DNA of 64,000 bases from JAUWKC01 sp035529895 (GTDB lineage Bacteria > Planctomycetota > Phycisphaerae > Sedimentisphaerales > Anaerobacaceae): NCBI GenBank assembly GCA_035529895.1, contig DATKVV010000008.1, forward strand, positions 117,948-181,947. The letters are read 5' to 3'. Each line of letters opens with the position of its first letter. Position 1 is the first letter of the stretch. Under the pieces are notes generated by a model, which saw nothing but the letters and a program-made list of their open reading frames with translations, was not told the DNA's origin and searched no databases. The translations under genes and the position numbers were made by a program. This document shows positions 26,411 through 35,759 of this stretch, piece by piece.

Positions 26411-27664
26411 TTAATTGGTCTTCATTGAAACGTGTGCCGCCTTCGCGCGGACGTCCACGCAGACCAAATCGCCACTTGCATTACGTGCATAAATCCTGCC
26501 GTTTGCCAGAACAGGCACAGTCCAGCACTTGCCCTTCAGGATTTGCGCACTCGAAAGTTCCTTGAACCCCTCCGGCGAAGCTTCTGCAATCACCAGCCTG
26601 CCTTTTTCACTGAGGATAATCAGCTTCCCATCCGCAGCCATAAGGCTTCCCTTGCCCAGCCCTTCCTGCGACCACACCACCCGCCCCGTTTTGAAATCCA
26701 GACACTTAAGTTCGCTCTCATCGAACCCGTAAAGGTGTCCCTGCCATAACACAGAGCTGTTGAGATGATTCTGCATGTTCCTGTTGCGCCAAATCTCATC
26801 CACACTGCCGCCCTGAAACTTCAAAAGTGCGCAGCCCGTGCCGCATCCTGAAGAAATGAACACCTTATCGTCTGAAACGATGGGGTCTGCAATATTCTCG
26901 TCCCACGGGGTCTCCCAGCCGAATTGCCATAGTTGCTCTCCTGTGGCGGCAACGAGTCCCGCAACTCCCTTGGCGCCAAAAATCGCTATGCATTTCCGCC
27001 CGCCGGCAGTAAATGGCACCGCAGTAGCGTAACCGGGCGGCCCTTTTCCATTCTGCCATACAAAGCTGCCATCAGTTTTATTGAGAGCGATACCCCAGGT
27101 GCCCGCGCTAAGAATGAGGATATCGTCGATAACGAGTACGGAACCGGCGAAATACCAGTCGGGCGCCTTGGCCCCCAGCTCTTCACTCACATTCTTATGC
27201 CAGATAACCTTACCTGTGGTCGCCTCCAAACAGTAAACATCACCCTTCTTACTGAAGGTGTAAACCGCACTACCGTCCACCGTCGGTGTTGCCGAAGGAC
27301 CTCCCTCGTGCGATTTGGCAAACACAGGACATGGATATGATTGCTCCCATATTCCCTGCCCGGTCTCGGCGTCCAGGCAATAGACTATATCTCTGTCATC
27401 GATATTCCCCATTGCGTAGAGGTGGCGCCTGCTTACCGCCAGCGATGAGAATCCGGTCCCGATCGACTTTTTCCACAGCGCCTTCGGACCGTCCTCGGGC
27501 CAGACCGCAACCCAGCCTGATTCGTTCGATATGCCGTTATGATTAGGCCCCCGCCAGTTAGGCCAATCTGCCGCCTTCGCAGTGCTGTAATCGCCGTTGA
27601 CCGCACCACAAATCGCTAACCAAAAGCCTGAAACCAGAAGGTAGTTCCTACTCATTCTCTTCAC
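26411..27664 (-). CDS. Exported single beta-propeller (PQQ-like repeat) protein
   Basis: A 417-residue paralog of the N-terminal half of the gene downstream. It has an N-terminal hydrophobic signal (YLLVSGFWLAICGAVNG), WPNWRGPNHNGIS, and PQQ-like blades such as DAETGQGIWEQ and EATTGKVIWHKN. The last 80 residues are nearly identical to the corresponding part of the other protein (for example KLVIAEASPEGFKELSS versus RLVIAEASPEGFKELSS). It stops where the second propeller begins in the paralog. The start may be GTG 27664 or ATG 27655. A 141-bp gap separates the two genes, so they are probably cotranscribed. Confidence 0.85.
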   Translation of the reverse strand: MKRMSRNYLLVSGFWLAICGAVNGDYSTAKAADWPNWRGPNHNGISNESGWVAVWPEDGPKALWKKSIGTGFSSLAVSRRHLYAMGNIDDRDIVYCLDAETGQGIWEQSYPCPVFAKSHEGGPSATPTVDGSAVYTFSKKGDVYCLEATTGKVIWHKNVSEELGAKAPDWYFAGSVLVIDDILILSAGTWGIALNKTDGSFVWQNGKGPPGYATAVPFTAGGRKCIAIFGAKGVAGLVAATGEQLWQFGWETPWDENIADPIVSDDKVFISSGCGTGCALLKFQGGSVDEIWRNRNMQNHLNSSVLWQGHLYGFDESELKCLDFKTGRVVWSQEGLGKGSLMAADGKLIILSEKGRLVIAEASPEGFKELSSAQILKGKCWTVPVLANGRIYARNASGDLVCVDVRAKAAHVSMKTN

Positions 27665-27731
27665 CAGGCCACGCCCCTGAAAAAAAATGATGCTTGGCTA
27701 TTTGTACACGATTCTGCTGGTGTTGTCAAGC

Positions 27732-27760
27732 TTGCTTAAACTCCCACAATGCTATATAAT
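27732..27760 (+). promoter_or_regulatory. Predicted promoter for the DGC-domain gene
   Basis: TTGCTT (27732-27737) and a perfect TATAAT (27755-27760) are spaced by 17 bases, 65 bp before ATG 27825. It lies between divergent genes. Confidence 0.45.
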
Positions 27761-27824
27761 CTGCTGCCCAACCGCGATTTTTACGAAATTGCGGCAACTT
27801 TGTTCCAGGAAAGGACGTATCATA

Positions 27825-28208
27825 ATGACAAACGATGCTAACAGACCCGCGAACATCCCGCCGTCCAAACTTGTTTTCGCCTGTTCCGGTGCTGCCGATG
27901 TCGGTGAAATCTCCGACAAAGCCGCACGAAAGCTTACTAAAGACGGTATCGGCAAGATGTTCTGCCTTGCAGGGATAGGGGGAAGAATCCAGCCGGTTAT
28001 GGCCACAACCAAATCCGCTTCACTGATACTCGCCATAGACGGCTGCGCAATGGATTGCGTGAAAAACTGTCTCAAGCAGGCCGGCTTCAACAATTTCCAG
28101 CATCTCCGTATTACCGACATGGGGCTTGAAAAAGGCAAATCTCCCGCCACGGACCGACGAGTCGCTGAGGTAGCTGAAAGAGCGGAGGATTTGCTCAATA
28201 ATGAATGA
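27825..28208 (+). CDS. Putative zinc-binding DGC-domain protein
   Basis: A 127-residue cytoplasmic protein of the DGC family, named for its Asp-Gly-Cys motif. It has FACSGAADVGEISDKAARKL at the start, MFCLAGIGG in the middle and IDGCAMDCVKNCLKQAGF, with cysteines placed as in proposed metal-binding sites. Family members are annotated as putative zinc-binding proteins and have no firm function. I chose ATG 27825 (MTNDANRP) because AAAGGA precedes it. A longer frame to 27687 would add an implausible hydrophobic extension. It overlaps the next gene by 8 bp, so both are translated together. Confidence 0.8.
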   Translation: MTNDANRPANIPPSKLVFACSGAADVGEISDKAARKLTKDGIGKMFCLAGIGGRIQPVMATTKSASLILAIDGCAMDCVKNCLKQAGFNNFQHLRITDMGLEKGKSPATDRRVAEVAERAEDLLNNE

Positions 28209-28758
28209 AACAGAACAAGAGAACCAAGAAACTGTTGCCGAATGTGAGTCGCTGCGCCAGTATTCTCGTGCCGAAGCGTTGATAAACAACCTTCCCTACA
28301 TCGCAATGACCCTGCTCGGGGCAGCTATTTTCGTAGTGGCGTTCAACAACTCCGCCTGGGCATGGATTGCCGCAGCCGCCTACCTGCTGTACGGCGCCGC
28401 CGGCGCCCTGTGGATTATGGTGTTCGTTTGTCCTTACTGTCACTTCTGGAACACTGCGGCCTGCCCATGCGGATACGGCCAAATCTCGGCCAATCTCACA
28501 GAAAAAAGCGACGGCGACCGTTTCAATGAAAAATTCCGCAGGCACATCCCCGTTATCGTCCCGCTATGGTTCATACCTGCTCTGGTGGGTGTCATTGCCG
28601 TCGTACGGAGCTTCTGCTGGCCCCTGCTGGCTCTGCTCGCTGTTTTTGCCATCGACGCCTTTATCATCTTGCCGCTGGTCTCCAGAAAACACGGCTGTGT
28701 GGATTGCCCTCAGAAGCATTCCTGCCCATGGATGGGACGCAATGACGCCGGGCAGTAA
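28201..28758 (+). CDS. Cys-rich polytopic membrane protein of unknown function
   Basis: A 185-residue protein with two hydrophobic hairpins (about 33-75 and 120-160). A cysteine-rich loop lies between them (VCPYCHFWNTAACPCGYGQ), and a cysteine-rich tail (HGCVDCPQKHSCPWMG) ends the protein. The Cys pairs could bind a metal or Fe-S cluster or undergo thiol chemistry. This is an inference. It is coupled to the DGC-domain gene and convergent with the large redox operon, whose last stop is 6 bp away. I do not recognise a named family. Confidence 0.75.
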   Translation: MNETEQENQETVAECESLRQYSRAEALINNLPYIAMTLLGAAIFVVAFNNSAWAWIAAAAYLLYGAAGALWIMVFVCPYCHFWNTAACPCGYGQISANLTEKSDGDRFNEKFRRHIPVIVPLWFIPALVGVIAVVRSFCWPLLALLAVFAIDAFIILPLVSRKHGCVDCPQKHSCPWMGRNDAGQ

Positions 28759-28763
28759 GGATT

Positions 28764-30326
28764 TCAGGGTTTCTTAAACGCCAATGCGCCCGTAGGACAG
28801 GCCTCTACACATTGACTGGCTGTGCGTTTGAGTCCTTCGGCAATCGAGTGGTCAAACGGCACCGCAACATGAACATCGAACCCCCGCCCTATGAACGTCA
28901 GCCCAAGTTCCTCTCCGGCCTGCGAAGTAATCTGCACACACAGCCCGCACCGTATGCATTTGCCCGGTTCGTAAATTACATCCGGGTGCTGAAGATGCTG
29001 AACGAACAGCGGCAGTTCACTCTTGTAACGTCTTGCCCTCGCTTCATAGTCCTGGGCATACCGTCTCAGCATGCAATTCTCAGCCTTTCGGCAGTCACAG
29101 TGCAGGCAGCGAGCGGATTCCTCACGGGCCTGGCCCTCGACAAACCCGCTACCTTGCTGTGCCGGCCGCAGTCTCGCCGCCCCGCTTGCGCAGGCGACAA
29201 ATCTTTCTATTTCTCCATCCCTGAGTTTGCCAATACGAGTGTTAAACACCTCGGCTGGTCCTGTAAGCTTCTGGCCCGACAAAGATTGAGCGATAGCCAC
29301 TGCCGCTTCCTTGCCGTCTGCAACCGCCCTGACCGTAAGTTTCCGCTTGCGAACAGCATCCCCACCCGCAAAAACACCGGCCACGCTCGTCTCGTAAGTT
29401 TTGCCCTGTATGACAATACCGTTCTCGCCCGCCTCAACGCCCAGCCATTTCAAATCGCCGGTTTTCAACGCCCCAACCGCAATAAACACGGCATCAAAGC
29501 CTTTGCGCAAATCCGTCATCGATAGCGCGGTACCTATCCTTGTCCGGCCCCGAAACTCCACGCCCAGCCTTTCAATTATGGCAATTTCGGCTTCGAGCAC
29601 TTCAATCGGAAGTTTCTCCCTCGGAACTCCATAACGAAGCATTCCCCCCGGTTTCTCGTGCTCATCGAAAATCGTGCAGGCGAAGCCCTCCTGGGCCAAA
29701 TAATAGGCAGCCGCCAATCCCGCCGGTCCCGCTCCGATAACGGCCACCCGCTTATCCTGCCTAGCCCTGCAATCCGGCAAATAGGGCTTTCCGGATTGCA
29801 GGTCAACGTCGGCTGCATACCGCTTCAAAAGACAGATTGAGACCGCCTCATCAAACATGGCCCTCCTGCACGCCTTCTCACACGGCGCCGGACAAATCCG
29901 GCCCAGTACGGCAGGCAAGGCAATATCTCTTTTCACCGTCGCAATCGCCTCGCCCAGCTCGCCCGCCGCTATCTGCCGAATCATCAACGGTATGTTCATC
30001 CCGGCCGGGCAAGTAACCTGACACGGCCCCATGCAGTCACCCACGTGCTCACTAAGCAACAGTTCCAACGCCGCTTTTCTTGCCTCTCGGACCTCCTGGC
30101 AATCGGTTTCAATTCGCATACCATCTTCTGCGATGGCCCCGCAGGCTGGAACCAACCTGCCCCAGCCGCCGACTTTCACCACACACACCATGCAACTGGT
30201 CGACGGGCGGCAGCCTTCGAGGAAACACATCGTCGGAATCTCAATTCCCAGCTTCCTGCCGGCATCGAGAATCGTTGCGCCGTCATCAACTTCGACCTGG
30301 CGGTTATCTATAGTCAGCCTGGGCAT
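28764..30326 (-). CDS. Fe-S/GltD-like FAD oxidoreductase subunit (NuoG-N/HydA-N type)
   Basis: A 520-residue soluble redox protein. The N-terminal 2Fe-2S domain (TMCFLEGCRPSTSCMVC, LVPAC) and the His-Cys cluster motif HVGDCMGPCQVTC resemble NuoG/HydA N-termini. They are followed by a GltD-type module: RICPAPCEKACRR, FAD-binding VAVIGAGPAGLAAAYYLA, and CIFDEHEKPGGMLRYG-like GG doublet. It ends with CIRCGLCVQI...CVEACPTGAL, enough cysteines for one 4Fe-4S cluster. No H-cluster or molybdopterin domain is present. Together with the NuoE-NuoF fusion just upstream (2-bp gap), it should pass electrons between NAD(P)H and ferredoxin-like partners. Bifurcation is possible but unproven. Confidence 0.88.
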   Translation of the reverse strand: MPRLTIDNRQVEVDDGATILDAGRKLGIEIPTMCFLEGCRPSTSCMVCVVKVGGWGRLVPACGAIAEDGMRIETDCQEVREARKAALELLLSEHVGDCMGPCQVTCPAGMNIPLMIRQIAAGELGEAIATVKRDIALPAVLGRICPAPCEKACRRAMFDEAVSICLLKRYAADVDLQSGKPYLPDCRARQDKRVAVIGAGPAGLAAAYYLAQEGFACTIFDEHEKPGGMLRYGVPREKLPIEVLEAEIAIIERLGVEFRGRTRIGTALSMTDLRKGFDAVFIAVGALKTGDLKWLGVEAGENGIVIQGKTYETSVAGVFAGGDAVRKRKLTVRAVADGKEAAVAIAQSLSGQKLTGPAEVFNTRIGKLRDGEIERFVACASGAARLRPAQQGSGFVEGQAREESARCLHCDCRKAENCMLRRYAQDYEARARRYKSELPLFVQHLQHPDVIYEPGKCIRCGLCVQITSQAGEELGLTFIGRGFDVHVAVPFDHSIAEGLKRTASQCVEACPTGALAFKKP

Positions 30327-30328
30327 TG

Positions 30329-32683
30329 TTACTCAACCTTAATCGCATCCGCCGGACAAATATTCCTGCACGTCCCGCACCGAATACATTTCTCCGAGTC
30401 AATCTCATGCTTTTCGTACGGCTTCATCGCAATCGCCTCAGCCGGGCAATGCTGAGCACACAGAGTACAGCCTATACAGTCATCCGTAACCGAATAGGTG
30501 ATAAGCGCCCTGCATCTTCCGGCCGGACATCGCTTCTGAAGATGGGCCTCATACTCATCGCGAAAGTATCTTATCGTTGAAAGAACCGGATTCGGCGCCG
30601 TCTTGCCAAGCCCGCAAAGGCTACCCTGCTTTACTATTTCAGCCAGATGGTCCAGCTCTTCAATGTCGCCCTTCCTGCCCTCTCCGCCGCACAGCCGTTC
30701 GAGAATATCCAGCATGCGCCGCGTCCCTATCCTGCAGAAAGTGCACTTGCCGCACGACTGGTTCTGGGTGAATTCGAGGAAATACCTTGCGATATCAACC
30801 ATGCAATCCGATTCGTCCAGCGCTACCATACCGCCCGAACCCATCATTGCCCCCACGTCGTTAAGCGTTTCGTAGTCAACAGCGATATGGGCCAGCTCCG
30901 CCGGAACACACCCGCCCGAGGGACCTCCTATCTGCACTGCCTTAAACCGCTTGCCGCCGGAAATTCCTCCCCCGATATCCTCTATGATTTCCCGTATCGA
31001 AATACCCATGGGCACCTCGATAAGACCTCCGTGAGCAATCTTGCCCGCCAGTGCAAAAACTTTTGTCCCTTTGCTGCCGCTCGTACCCAGCCTGGCAAAC
31101 TCAGCCCCCCCGTGACGTATTATCCACGGCGCCACCGCATAGGTCTCGACATTGTTGATAAGGGTGGGCTTGCTCCAAAGCCCGCTCTCGGCTGGATATG
31201 GCGGACGCAGCCGGGGCATACCCCGCCGCCCCTCTATGCTCGCCATCAGCGCCGTTTCCTCGCCGCAGACAAAGGCCCCGGCGCCGGCAACAATCTTAAG
31301 ACTCAATGAAAAACCCGCGCCGAGTATGTTTTCACCCAGAAAACCCCGCCGGCGGCACTGCTCCAGCGCCTTGCTCATCCGTTCAATCGCGAGCGGATAT
31401 TCCGCCCGAATATAGAAACGCCCCTCATCCGCGCCGACGGTGTATGCCGCTATTGCCACGCCCTCAATTATCCGATAGGGATATGACTCCATTAACATTC
31501 TATCCATAAAGGCGCCCGGGTCGCCCTCATCCCCGTTGCAAACCAGGTATTTCTTCTCAGACTCTGCACGCCGTACCGCCGACCACTTCAGATGCGTCGG
31601 ATAACCGGCCCCTCCCCGGCCACGAAGCCCGCTACATTCTATCTCGGCGATAATCTCTTGGGGACTCAGCTCCTTCACGCATTTCTGCAATGCCTTAAAA
31701 CCATCGTTCAGCAAATATTCATCGATATCTATCGGGTCAATATGCCCGCAGTGCTCAGTGGCAATATGCCTTTGCTTGTCGAGAAAATCAGCCACAGGCT
31801 CGTCCCGTACATCTATTGCATATCGGGTTACAGCCTGCCATTTTTCATCGGTTAGTATACCGTCAAGCACCGTTGAAACCACGTTGGAGATTCTCCTCGC
31901 CCCGCGAGGCTTGAAGTGACGCAATAAAATGGCTTTTGCATCCTCCGGCTGCACCCTCGCATAAAGAAAGGACCTTTTATCCGGCAGCACTACTTCCACC
32001 AGCGGCGTCTGGAAACACATCCCTACGCAACCCACACGCTTTACGGTAACCCGAACGCCCGTCTCGTCGAGGGCCTGCTCCAGCGCGTCTCGCAGTTTTC
32101 CGCTGCCCCGAGCCACACAGCAAGAACCCAGACCAAGCCTGACTTCACCGCAGGAATCTGTCCTGCTCACTGCAAGCCTGCGACCTCTGTCTTTCCGCTG
32201 CGCCCTGCTTTCTTCATACTGCAGAAAGTCAGTGATGACGGTCGGAACCGTCTCGGCGGTAAGATGCCCATAGGTTATCTGGCCAATCTGAGCCGCCGGC
32301 GCCAGCGTACAGCAGCCCAGGCACGCAATCCTCTCGACAGTAAACACCTTCTGCGCATCCGTATCGTCCCCTTCGGCAAGACCGAGATGCCGCCGAAAAG
32401 CCTCATAGACCTGCTCTGCGCCCTTGACATGGCAGGCCGTGCCGACGCATACGTGAATAATGTGACGACCAACCGGGCGGTGTCGAAACTGGTTGTAGAA
32501 CGAAGAGACCCCGACAATCATCGCCGGTGTAATATCCGTCAGCTCACACACCAGCTCAAGAGCCTCGCCGGGCAAATAACCGTAATGGCCCTGAACAGCC
32601 TGGAGAATTTCGAGAACCTTCTCCGGCGCGCCGCCGATTCTCTCAACGGCCGCATTCACGAATGTCAGGTCCGACTTATCCAT
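30329..32683 (-). CDS. NuoE-NuoF fusion NADH-oxidising Fe-S flavoprotein
   Basis: A 784-residue fusion like the beta subunits of bifurcating hydrogenases and NAD-linked formate dehydrogenases. The order is a NuoE-like thioredoxin fold with 2Fe-2S cysteines (HVCVGTACHVKG, ACLGCCTLAPAAQ), a second thioredoxin-like 2Fe-2S module (GLGSCCVARGSG, GCVGMCFQTPLV), then NuoF with NADH site GLRGRGGAGYPTHLKW, FMN site CNGDEGDPGAFMDRML and the 4Fe-4S motif SCGKCTFCRIGTRRM. Two C-terminal 4Fe-4S ferredoxin motifs close it (CIGCTLCAQHCPAEAI, CIRCGTCRNICPADAI). It should oxidise or reduce NAD(H) in the cytoplasm. The catalytic partner for a terminal substrate is not encoded in the window. Confidence 0.93.
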   Translation of the reverse strand: MDKSDLTFVNAAVERIGGAPEKVLEILQAVQGHYGYLPGEALELVCELTDITPAMIVGVSSFYNQFRHRPVGRHIIHVCVGTACHVKGAEQVYEAFRRHLGLAEGDDTDAQKVFTVERIACLGCCTLAPAAQIGQITYGHLTAETVPTVITDFLQYEESRAQRKDRGRRLAVSRTDSCGEVRLGLGSCCVARGSGKLRDALEQALDETGVRVTVKRVGCVGMCFQTPLVEVVLPDKRSFLYARVQPEDAKAILLRHFKPRGARRISNVVSTVLDGILTDEKWQAVTRYAIDVRDEPVADFLDKQRHIATEHCGHIDPIDIDEYLLNDGFKALQKCVKELSPQEIIAEIECSGLRGRGGAGYPTHLKWSAVRRAESEKKYLVCNGDEGDPGAFMDRMLMESYPYRIIEGVAIAAYTVGADEGRFYIRAEYPLAIERMSKALEQCRRRGFLGENILGAGFSLSLKIVAGAGAFVCGEETALMASIEGRRGMPRLRPPYPAESGLWSKPTLINNVETYAVAPWIIRHGGAEFARLGTSGSKGTKVFALAGKIAHGGLIEVPMGISIREIIEDIGGGISGGKRFKAVQIGGPSGGCVPAELAHIAVDYETLNDVGAMMGSGGMVALDESDCMVDIARYFLEFTQNQSCGKCTFCRIGTRRMLDILERLCGGEGRKGDIEELDHLAEIVKQGSLCGLGKTAPNPVLSTIRYFRDEYEAHLQKRCPAGRCRALITYSVTDDCIGCTLCAQHCPAEAIAMKPYEKHEIDSEKCIRCGTCRNICPADAIKVE

Positions 32684-32709
32684 AAGCTCCTACAAAGCTC
32701 GTGTTCCAA

Positions 32710-34455
32710 TTATCGGTTCTGCAAGGCAGCGGTTCCTATGCAGTACAACTGCTCCAATCCTCGTATATAAATACGACCGTCACCGAAAGCCGGCGATGCG
32801 TGGCAACCCTCACCCAGCTCGCATCTGGCCAGCTCTTTATATTCGCCGCCCACCTCCGCGATAAACATTACCCCCTTCTCGCTGAGCAAATACAGGCGGT
32901 CGCCGACCAGAGTGGGCGATGCCTTGAAATAAGTCCCCAAGTCCTTTTCCCAGAGCTTCGCGCCGTCGGCTGTCCTGTAACAGGTAAGCGTGCCGTCGCT
33001 TGTCAGCAGGATTACCACTTGGCCATTGCCGACCGGGCTGCAGATGTCAGGAATCCCGTCTTCGGCCATCCAGACGATATGGGTCTTGCCAACATCACCC
33101 CGCCCATCCGGCCTTATGGCCACCACCTTGGTGTTTGACTCTATCGCCAATACCAGCCCGCCGGCGTATATTGGAGACGGAGCAAGGTCCGCCCCGAGGC
33201 ACTCCGCCCGCCAGAGTTCCGCGCCATTGCCTGGGTTGTACGCTACCACCCACGGGTCTCCGCACGTAATCAACTGGTCCTGATTCCCAACTTTGGCCAC
33301 TATCGGTGACGCCCACGCCCCCCCTACCGGCCGCTTCGTTTCCCACACGGTAGCGCCCGATGACGCGTTCAAAGCCATCATTTTGGACTTCTCATCTTCT
33401 GCGTTCGCCTGGTCGTACTGAATCAAGACCAGGTTCCGATACACGTCAAGCGAAGAGGCATACCCGTACGCACTTTCCGGAACCCCCAGGCTTCTGGTCC
33501 ACAGTTTTTTGCCTTCTACATCGAAGCAGCCAACGTCCCCGTTTGCAAAAATGGCAAAGACCCGCCGTCCGTCTGTTACACAAGTGGGCGCCGCGAAACC
33601 TGTATCTTCCATTACATCCGGCGGCTTCGCGTTGCTGTCTGCCGGAGTGTCAACCGCTTTTTGCCACAGAAGCTCTCCCGTAAACGCATCAAAGCAGTTC
33701 ACCTCACGCTCATTCGCGTCCGCGCCCGAGAGAAAAACCCGCCCCTCCCAGACAACGGGTGAATTATGCCCCGGCAGCGGGACCTTACTCTTCCATAAAA
33801 TCCCCTCGCCGGTTGCACCGTTCCAACTAACCGGCGCGTTCCCATAGGCGCTAATCCCCAATCCGCCGGGCCCACGAAAACGGGGCCAATTCCTGCCGAC
33901 CTGCTCCGTCGAAGGATATGAAGCGCCCCCTTTGCCGGCCTTGTCGAAGTCGACTTGCGGGTTCAGGCTCAGCAGCAGCGCGCCCGACCCCAATACCGCC
34001 AGACCCACTGTCACCGCCCGGCGGGCCAGCGTCGCCTCACGCACCTGTACATCTCTCATGTCCCCACGCGGCTGGGGCCAGGGCAGCTTCTTTCTAAAGC
34101 TCCGCGCCCACTTCAAACCGATAAGCAGCACCACCACGCCGCCCGCAAGCAGGTAGCTTCCTTTGCGGGAAAAATCCAGCCGGCGAATCCTCTCCCGTCT
34201 GACCCGCAAATCCAACTGCCGAATCCGGGTCATAAGCTCCTCATCATTCGACCGGCTGAGAATCTCAATCTTCAGCCTGTCCAGTTCCTCCACCCGCCTT
34301 GCGTCAAAAACCGTACGCCTGACAAAATTTGTCAGCAGAAGCGCAATGACAACAATACAGAACACGCCCCCTACCGTGGCGGTCCTCAACGCCGTCTGGC
34401 GCCAGGGATTTGCCCCTTCAAAACTCTCGCAAGTGCTGTCAATACGAGCCATCAT
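32710..34455 (-). CDS. Membrane-anchored beta-propeller (PQQ-like repeat) protein
   Basis: A 581-residue protein. Three N-terminal hydrophobic segments (ATVGGVFCIVVIALLL, GSYLLAGGVVVLLIGLKW, AVTVGLAVLGSGALLLSL) flank a short charged coiled coil (EELDRLKIEILSRSNDEELM). A single PQQ-like propeller follows and is predicted extracytoplasmic. It opens with NWPRFRGPGGLGIS and has blades such as DAFTGELLWQKAV and RTADGAKLWEKDL. The start overlaps the stop of the NapH-like gene (TGATG), so translation is coupled. A position between a membrane Fe-S protein and the NADH module suggests a structural or sensory role in the redox complex. This is an inference. Confidence 0.86.
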   Translation of the reverse strand: MMARIDSTCESFEGANPWRQTALRTATVGGVFCIVVIALLLTNFVRRTVFDARRVEELDRLKIEILSRSNDEELMTRIRQLDLRVRRERIRRLDFSRKGSYLLAGGVVVLLIGLKWARSFRKKLPWPQPRGDMRDVQVREATLARRAVTVGLAVLGSGALLLSLNPQVDFDKAGKGGASYPSTEQVGRNWPRFRGPGGLGISAYGNAPVSWNGATGEGILWKSKVPLPGHNSPVVWEGRVFLSGADANEREVNCFDAFTGELLWQKAVDTPADSNAKPPDVMEDTGFAAPTCVTDGRRVFAIFANGDVGCFDVEGKKLWTRSLGVPESAYGYASSLDVYRNLVLIQYDQANAEDEKSKMMALNASSGATVWETKRPVGGAWASPIVAKVGNQDQLITCGDPWVVAYNPGNGAELWRAECLGADLAPSPIYAGGLVLAIESNTKVVAIRPDGRGDVGKTHIVWMAEDGIPDICSPVGNGQVVILLTSDGTLTCYRTADGAKLWEKDLGTYFKASPTLVGDRLYLLSEKGVMFIAEVGGEYKELARCELGEGCHASPAFGDGRIYIRGLEQLYCIGTAALQNR

Positions 34456-35759
34456 CAGCCTTTGCCAACCGTTTCCTTCGCTTTCTTCAGCCTCAACTGT
34501 TCTCTGGGGCAATACTCAAAACACCGGCCGCACGCCAGACAGCTCGCCCTGTCGGCTTCGTAATCCGTCCTTTGCCTCCTTACCGAAACGGTGATAAGCT
34601 TGAGCCCGACAACCAACCCCACAAATCCTCCGAAAAACCAGCCTCCCATTCCAAACCTGTCAATAAGCGCCGAAGCCTCGTCATAAAGGTCTTTCACTTC
34701 CTTGCCGGTCGCCCTGAAAGCGGAGCTGGCGTCCGTCGTCCCTTCCACCTTACCCTCCTCTTCGAGATAAACCCGCTCGGCAAGCCTGACGGTTGCGTGA
34801 GCCCGGCCTGTCACGGCCTTAAGGCCCGCCCCAAGGCGTCCACCTGCCAGAACCAGCGCCGGCAACAAAACAATCAGAAACGCCAGTCTCTTTTTGCTTT
34901 TGACATAGTAACCCGCCGGCCACGCCGCCGTCGGCTCTCTGATGGCGCCGAAGGGACACGAATCCTCACACAGCCTGCACTTGATGCACTCGTCCGGCGT
35001 TATCGTGACGCGCCTGCTCGATATGCGCGAAAGCTGCCTGAGGATTACACCGTAGGGACATATAAACCGGCAGTAGGGACGCCCTATGAACACACCTATA
35101 AGCAGCAGGCATACGCCGATTATTAGAATGTTCAATCTTCCGCTCAGACGGAAGAACGCCACAAACGGGTCATACCGGCATATCGCAAAAGCGCTGCCCG
35201 TCGCAGCAAAAAGCACCGCCGCCCCAAGGTAGCCATAGGCAAACAACCGCAGCCCGCTTTCCAGCCATCTCGGAATCGCAATCGGCCGCAGCGCCGCCAA
35301 ATCCTGTATCGCGCCCAATGGACACACCGCCGCACAGAAAGTCCTGCCGAAAAACAACGTAAACACAAGGGGCAGCAGAAAAAACGCAGCAACCGTTACA
35401 GGCATCACGTAGCTGCGGTCAAAAATCGACAAAACAACATTCTGTATCGCCCCTATCGGGCAAACGCACCCCTTTCGCCAGAAACCGAAATAAGCCAGCG
35501 AAAAAACCATAAGACCAAAAACCGCACGCCGGCTGCGCCTTTTAAGAACCAGATATGAAGACAGTACCAGTGCGCCCAACAGCACAACAACATCGATGTA
35601 CTCGTACACATCCTGCCGGGGCCCTGGGACCGTCGGGCTTGGAATACTATGATTAGTCTCCACAAAATCGGGCGGCGGAAAACGTTCCACCCCCGACGCT
35701 GCACCCCGGGCAACCAGAAAAACAACCGCACCGATTATGACGTGCCTGAATCCTATCAT
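34455..35759 (-). CDS. NapH/NosR-like membrane 4Fe-4S protein
   Basis: A 434-residue integral membrane protein with about seven hydrophobic segments. It carries repeated cysteine motifs typical of the NapH/MauN/NosR group: KGCVCPIGAIQN, FCAAVCPLGAIQD and YCRFICPYGVILRQ. Two ferredoxin-like clusters follow, CIKCRLCEDSCPFGAI in the middle and CLACGRCFEYCPREQL at the C-terminus. Such proteins carry electrons across or at the membrane between quinol and a periplasmic acceptor. It overlaps the Tat ferredoxin gene upstream and the propeller gene downstream by single bases, so it is tightly coupled. The periplasmic acceptor is unknown. Confidence 0.9.
   Translation of the reverse strand: MIGFRHVIIGAVVFLVARGAASGVERFPPPDFVETNHSIPSPTVPGPRQDVYEYIDVVVLLGALVLSSYLVLKRRSRRAVFGLMVFSLAYFGFWRKGCVCPIGAIQNVVLSIFDRSYVMPVTVAAFFLLPLVFTLFFGRTFCAAVCPLGAIQDLAALRPIAIPRWLESGLRLFAYGYLGAAVLFAATGSAFAICRYDPFVAFFRLSGRLNILIIGVCLLLIGVFIGRPYCRFICPYGVILRQLSRISSRRVTITPDECIKCRLCEDSCPFGAIREPTAAWPAGYYVKSKKRLAFLIVLLPALVLAGGRLGAGLKAVTGRAHATVRLAERVYLEEEGKVEGTTDASSAFRATGKEVKDLYDEASALIDRFGMGGWFFGGFVGLVVGLKLITVSVRRQRTDYEADRASCLACGRCFEYCPREQLRLKKAKETVGKG

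Noticed and set aside
28764..32683. Interpretation of the NuoEF/GltD-like pair as an Fe-hydrogenase or formate dehydrogenase
   Set aside because: No H-cluster or molybdopterin catalytic domain is encoded in the window.
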